Assembly: GCA_008501575.1 (NCBI GenBank)
Contig: QQUO01000216.1
Coordinates: 1 to 9,585, forward strand
Source of the DNA: Pseudomonadota bacterium
GTDB lineage: Bacteria > Pseudomonadota > Gammaproteobacteria > Xanthomonadales > Marinicellaceae
DNA: 9,585 nt
Direction: 5' to 3'
The notes below the pieces were generated by a model. The model had not been told where the DNA came from. It searched no databases and saw nothing but the letters and a program-made list of their open reading frames with translations. The position numbers and the translations under genes were made by a program. Below, in pieces: positions 6,107 to 9,585 of the stretch (the stretch's first letter is position 1; every line of letters begins with the position of its first letter).

Positions 6107-6808
6107 ATGCGTAAAATATTAGTTTTATTAGTTGTGACTTTCTTTAGTGGTATGACAGTGGCCAAAGACCGGCCCGTGGTGGCGGTGTTGGATTTTACCA
6201 ATGACACCCGCGCCCATTGGTGGAAAACCGATGTCGGGCATGAGTTAGGTGGTATGTTGGCCAATGAGCTGACCTCAACCGGAGCTTTTAAAGTGGTTGA
6301 GCGTCAACGTCTGGACAGTGTTCTGAGTGAACAGGATTTAGGCGCGTCCGGTCGGGTTAATCCCGCCACAGCGGCAAAAATGGGTAAAGTCACCGGGGCC
6401 CAGTATTTAATTACCGGTAAAGTCGCTGCTTATGAAGAAAACACCAAAGGCACCGGCGGTGGCTTTAGCTTTAAAGGTATTTCTTTAGGCGGTAAAAGTG
6501 AACAGGCCTATTTAGCCATTGATTTGCGGGTGGTTAATGCCACCACCGGTGAAGTTGAGTTTGTTCGTACTGTGGAAGGTCGCTCTAAGGGCGGCGGCAT
6601 GCGTGTCGGCTTATCTCGCGGTGGTTTTGGCGGTTCTTTGGGTGGTCATAAAAAAACCCCAACCGGAAAAGCCATTCGTGCCGCTTTGGTTGAAGCCACA
6701 GACTATCTGGCTTGTGTGATGTATGACCAGGACAGCTGTGTTGGTGAGTATCGAGACAAAGAACGTGAGCGCCGTAAGAAAACCAAATCATCATTATCTT
6801 TGGATTAA
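6107..6808 (+). CDS. Secreted CsgG-family protein without a lipobox
   Basis: A 233-residue exported protein of the CsgG family. A standard signal peptide (1-19, ending TVA before KD) leads to a periplasmic alpha/beta domain: VVAVLDFTND (24-33), LANELTSTGAFKVVERQRLD (51-70), GAQYLITGKV (97-106) and LRVVNATTGEV (140-150). True CsgG is an outer-membrane lipoprotein pore; here the signal has no Cys. The stretches matching its two pore hairpins (about 112-130 and 157-182) are short, Gly- and Lys-rich, and not amphipathic. A soluble periplasmic role is therefore more likely than a secretion pore. The C-terminal tail is strongly charged (YRDKERERRKKTK). I chose ATG 6107 because GGGAG (6092-6096) precedes it and it opens directly on the signal peptide; an in-frame TTG at 6026 would bury the signal. 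No curli genes are nearby. Confidence 0.85.
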   Translation: MRKILVLLVVTFFSGMTVAKDRPVVAVLDFTNDTRAHWWKTDVGHELGGMLANELTSTGAFKVVERQRLDSVLSEQDLGASGRVNPATAAKMGKVTGAQYLITGKVAAYEENTKGTGGGFSFKGISLGGKSEQAYLAIDLRVVNATTGEVEFVRTVEGRSKGGGMRVGLSRGGFGGSLGGHKKTPTGKAIRAALVEATDYLACVMYDQDSCVGEYRDKERERRKKTKSSLSLD

Positions 6809-6826
6809 TGAATCAATCTGATTAAG

Positions 6827-6863
6827 CACTAAAAAAGCCGGTTTTTTAACCGGCTTTTTAGTG
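6827..6863. terminator. Bidirectional rho-independent terminator
   Basis: A nearly perfect inverted repeat, CACT-A6-GCCGGTT and AACCGGCT5AGTG, with a four-T loop and one extra A in the left arm. The GC-rich core is flanked by A- and T-runs, so each strand shows a hairpin followed by T's. It lies between the convergent CsgG-like gene (ends 6808) and lpd (ends 6884) and can serve both. Confidence 0.9.
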
Positions 6864-6883
6864 TGACACTGTTAAGTGCGGGT

Positions 6884-8305
6884 TTAATTGGCTTTATGCA
6901 CCGCCCGCTTATCAACACTCATGGCGGCTTCGAAGACCGCTTCAGATAGAGTCGGGTGGGCATGGACAATGCGCGCCAGGTCTTCAGAACAACCTTTGAA
7001 TTCCATGGTCACCACACATTCTGCAATCAGTTCAGAAGCACCGGCACCAAAAATATGGGCACCCAACAACACATCGGTTTCTTCATGGGCCAATAATTTC
7101 ACCATACCGGTGGGTTCATTCATGGCCAGGGCACGACCGTTGGCAGCGAATGGAAAGGTGCCAATTTTGTAGGGTATATCAGCTTCTTTAAGCTGCTCTT
7201 CGGTTTTTCCTACCCAGGCAATTTCAGGTTCAGTGTAAATCACCCATGGGATGGTATTAAAATCAACATGACCATGTTCACCTAAGATGCGCTCAACCAC
7301 AGCCGAGCCTTCTTCTGAGCTTTTGTGGGCCAGCATCGGGCCTCGCACAGCATCGCCCACAGCCCAAACATTTTCCACGTTTGTTTGGCATTCATCATTG
7401 ACATCAATTTGGCCACGATCAGTTAGTTTAACGCCACAATCATCACTGAGTAACCCTTCAGTTTCTGCACGACGGCCAACAGCCACCAACAGTTTATCGA
7501 AGGTTTCGGTGTGTTTTTCGCCGTCCTTTTCATACACCACTTCGACCTGATTATTTTTCACTTCAGCGGATTTAACAAACGTCGATAAGTGGATATCGAG
7601 GCCTTGCTTCTTAAATTCGCGGGCAGCCATTTTGGAAATGGCCTTGTCACAAGAACCCAAAAAGTCATCCATGGCTTCAAAAATGGTGACTTTGCTGCCG
7701 ACTCTGCGCCAGACACTGCCCATTTCCAGGCCAATCACGCCGGCACCAATCACGCCTAATTTTTGTGGTACTTGGGCAATATTAAGCCCGCCGGTGTTGT
7801 CTAAAATGTGGTTGTTATCGACTTCCACATTGGGAATCGACATTGGCACAGAACCAGAGGCCAGAATAATGTGTTTACCACTGACTTCTTGTTTGCCATC
7901 TTCGGTGGTAATTTCAACTTTACGGTCTTTTAATAAACGACCACTGCCGGCAATATAATTAACTTTATTGGCTTTAAACAATTGCTTAATGCCACCGGTG
8001 AGTTGTTTGACGATTTTATCCTTGCGGCCAATCATGGTGGCGACATCAATGCTGGCATCTTTAAAGGAAATGCCATGGACATCGTAATGACCGGTCATTT
8101 GTTCGTAATGTTTGGATGAATCAAGCAGTGCTTTGGATGGGATACAGCCGACATTTAAACAGGTGCCGCCTAAAGCGTATTCGTTGTCCTTGGTTTTAAA
8201 ACGGTCGACACAAAGGGTTTTTAAGCCGCCCTGGGCTGCCCGGATGGCCGCCACATACCCGGCTGGACCACCGCCAATAACAACCACATCATATTGATCA
8301 CTCAT
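6884..8305 (-). CDS. lpd: Dihydrolipoamide dehydrogenase (E3)
   Basis: A 473-residue flavoprotein disulfide oxidoreductase that reoxidises the dihydrolipoyl group of E2 and passes electrons to NAD+. Visible features in order: FAD-binding GGGPAG (11-16); the redox-active pair GGTCLNVGCIPS with Cys49 and Cys54; the NAD-binding GAGVIGLEMG (187-196), whose second strand ends in Glu210 as expected for NAD preference; a second FAD motif within AVGDAVRGPMLAH; and the C-terminal HAHPTLSE with His450 and Glu455 completing the active site across the dimer. The length is normal. Start ATG 8305 has GGAG nine bases upstream, and the gap from the sucB stop is 29 bases. As the third gene after sucA and sucB it is probably the E3 of 2-oxoglutarate dehydrogenase. 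It may also serve other complexes if this is the only copy in the genome. Confidence 0.96.
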   Translation of the reverse strand: MSDQYDVVVIGGGPAGYVAAIRAAQGGLKTLCVDRFKTKDNEYALGGTCLNVGCIPSKALLDSSKHYEQMTGHYDVHGISFKDASIDVATMIGRKDKIVKQLTGGIKQLFKANKVNYIAGSGRLLKDRKVEITTEDGKQEVSGKHIILASGSVPMSIPNVEVDNNHILDNTGGLNIAQVPQKLGVIGAGVIGLEMGSVWRRVGSKVTIFEAMDDFLGSCDKAISKMAAREFKKQGLDIHLSTFVKSAEVKNNQVEVVYEKDGEKHTETFDKLLVAVGRRAETEGLLSDDCGVKLTDRGQIDVNDECQTNVENVWAVGDAVRGPMLAHKSSEEGSAVVERILGEHGHVDFNTIPWVIYTEPEIAWVGKTEEQLKEADIPYKIGTFPFAANGRALAMNEPTGMVKLLAHEETDVLLGAHIFGAGASELIAECVVTMEFKGCSEDLARIVHAHPTLSEAVFEAAMSVDKRAVHKAN

Positions 8306-8334
8306 AATTATTTTCTCCTTGTAAATTTATTGGC

Positions 8335-9501
8335 TTACAGGTTTAACAGTATTCTGGCAGGATCTTCCAGCATTTCTTTAATGGCAACCAGGAACAGAAC
8401 CGCGTCTTTACCATCAATAATGCGGTGATCATAGGTTAATGCCAGGTACATCATGGGTCTAATGACAATGTCGCCTTCAATCACCACCGGTCGTTCCTTA
8501 ATGGTGTGCATACCCATAATGGCACTTTGTGGCATATTCAATATCGGGGTAGACATCAAAGAGCCAAAAGTCCCACCGTTGGTGATGGTAAAAGTTCCAC
8601 CTTGTAAATCGTCCATGGCCAACTTACCGCTGTTGGCTTTTTCGGCATAGTCACGGATGGCACCATCAATATCGGCCAGGCCCATGGCGGCGGTGTTTTT
8701 CAACACCGGAACCACCAGACCACGCTCGGTGGCTACCGCAATACCGATATTTTGTTGGCGGTGATAGACAATGTCCTGATCTTCTAAGGAAGCATTGATG
8801 ATGGGATATTGTTTTAAGGCTTCTGTGGCTGCTTTTACAAAGAATGACATTAAGCCCAGTTTAATGCCGTGTTTTTTCTGGAATTCATCTCTATATTTTC
8901 TGCGAATATCCATCACCGCTTGCAAATCAACTTCATTGAACGAGGTTAACATGGCTGCAGTGGATTGGGCTTCGACCATGCGATCGGCAATCGTTGCACG
9001 CAAGCGACTCATGGGCACCCGTTCTTCCATAGGTGTGTTGGCAACATTCATAACATCAGGTTTGGTAATGCGTCCACCACGACCGGAACCTTCGACCTGT
9101 GAGGCATCGATGTTTTCATCTTTCATCATTTTACGGGCAGCAGGACCGGCTGAGCCGGTATCCACTTGTTGCTCAGTGGCTTGTGGAGTCGCTGGTTTTT
9201 CCGATGGTGTGTCTTTATCAGCCTGCTGAGAAGGTTGCTCGGCTTCAGGTTCATCTTTCACTTCGCCTTCTTTAACCACGGCAATGACATCATTGGCTTC
9301 CACCACGTCACCGGGATCCGCTTTGATGGATTCCAACACACCGTCCACCGGTGAGGGCACTTCCAACACCACTTTATCTGTTTCTAAATCCACCAGGTTT
9401 TCATCACGACGAACTGTGTCGCCTGGTTTTTTATGCCAGGTGGCGACGGTAGCGTCACTCACTGATTCGGGTAAAACCGGTACTTTTACATCAAGGCTCA
9501 T
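8335..9501 (-). CDS. sucB: Dihydrolipoyllysine-residue succinyltransferase (E2 of 2-oxoglutarate dehydrogenase)
   Basis: A 388-residue core subunit of the 2-oxoglutarate dehydrogenase complex, which transfers the succinyl group from lipoyl-lysine to CoA. Single lipoyl domain at about 3-77, with the lipoylated Lys43 in ETDKVVLEV; an acidic, Pro- and Gln-rich linker (about 78-116); the E3/E1-binding domain (about 118-153, [11 protein letters not shown] and [11 protein letters not shown]); and the catalytic acetyltransferase domain from about 160, ending with YDHRIIDG (357-364) carrying His359 and Asp363. The catalytic part follows E. coli SucB closely ([15 protein letters not shown]-like end), which favours succinyl- over acetyltransferase. 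A GGAG at the sucA stop is the ribosome-binding site; the sucA-sucB gap is 7 bases. Confidence 0.95.
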   Translation of the reverse strand: MSLDVKVPVLPESVSDATVATWHKKPGDTVRRDENLVDLETDKVVLEVPSPVDGVLESIKADPGDVVEANDVIAVVKEGEVKDEPEAEQPSQQADKDTPSEKPATPQATEQQVDTGSAGPAARKMMKDENIDASQVEGSGRGGRITKPDVMNVANTPMEERVPMSRLRATIADRMVEAQSTAAMLTSFNEVDLQAVMDIRRKYRDEFQKKHGIKLGLMSFFVKAATEALKQYPIINASLEDQDIVYHRQQNIGIAVATERGLVVPVLKNTAAMGLADIDGAIRDYAEKANSGKLAMDDLQGGTFTITNGGTFGSLMSTPILNMPQSAIMGMHTIKERPVVIEGDIVIRPMMYLALTYDHRIIDGKDAVLFLVAIKEMLEDPARILLNL

Positions 9502-9508
9502 TTTATTA

Positions 9509-9585
9509 TTACTCCGCGTCTATGGCCGATCCATGGTTTCCATGAATGGCATCTTTGATTAATTGGGTTTGTTCTTTTTCATGAA
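9509..9585 (-). CDS. sucA: 2-oxoglutarate dehydrogenase E1, C-terminus only
   Basis: The last 24 codons of a gene that enters from the right edge, ending [20 protein letters not shown], then IDAE and TAA. The segment [13 protein letters not shown] resembles the end of E. coli SucA (HQKQQQDLVNDAL as recalled), with a tail a few residues longer. The position immediately before sucB and lpd confirms it. The thiamine-diphosphate E1 subunit decarboxylates 2-oxoglutarate and loads E2; none of its catalytic region is in the window. Confidence 0.88.
   Translation of the reverse strand, partial: HEKEQTQLIKDAIHGNHGSAIDAE

Noticed and set aside
6888..9562. Several plus-strand open frames of 60-144 codons opposite sucB and lpd
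   Set aside because: They are antisense shadows of well-identified genes with complete family motifs and lack start signals of their own.

Overview
The window reads as ordinary chromosomal DNA of a Gram-negative bacterium, most likely a marine-type gammaproteobacterium. This is inferred from three things: SucA, SucB and Lpd fragments that track the E. coli proteins closely, an RNase D of the E. coli type, and an AroQ-TyrA 'T-protein' fusion. Base composition is slightly AT-rich by eye. No rRNA, tRNA, CRISPR array, phage gene or insertion sequence was found. Genus cannot be fixed from this stretch.

Left part (1-2756). A minus-strand lipoprotein 5'-nucleotidase overlaps by 11 bp the start of a small membrane protein that runs off the left edge. 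Head-to-head with the nucleotidase is rnd (RNase D, plus strand). The two start codons share two bases of a single CATG, so each gene's upstream signals must lie inside the other gene. rnd then runs 21 bp tail-to-tail into the next minus-strand gene.

Middle left (2736-4447). A compact minus-strand operon: a Bax inhibitor-1/YccA-like seven-helix membrane protein, a GNAT acetyltransferase (3 nt gap), and a small lipoprotein with three copies of a C-x6-C-x13-C-x4-C module (GTGA overlap). A candidate promoter lies just upstream.

Intergenic 4448-4905 is the most unusual part. It holds a roughly 135-bp highly structured element: 16-bp inverted outer arms with several nested hairpins. At its right edge is a Shine-Dalgarno sequence and ATG opening a short membrane-protein-like reading frame, which is broken by an in-frame TGA at codon 9. 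The ATG lies inside the outer stem. On the minus strand the same stem is followed by eight T, so a small RNA read the other way is also possible.

Right part (4906-9585). tyrA (chorismate mutase/prephenate dehydrogenase, minus) is divergent from a secreted CsgG-family protein without a lipobox (plus). A strong bidirectional hairpin terminator separates the latter from the sucA-sucB-lpd operon (minus), which encodes E1 (C-terminus only), E2 and E3 of the 2-oxoglutarate dehydrogenase complex of the TCA cycle.
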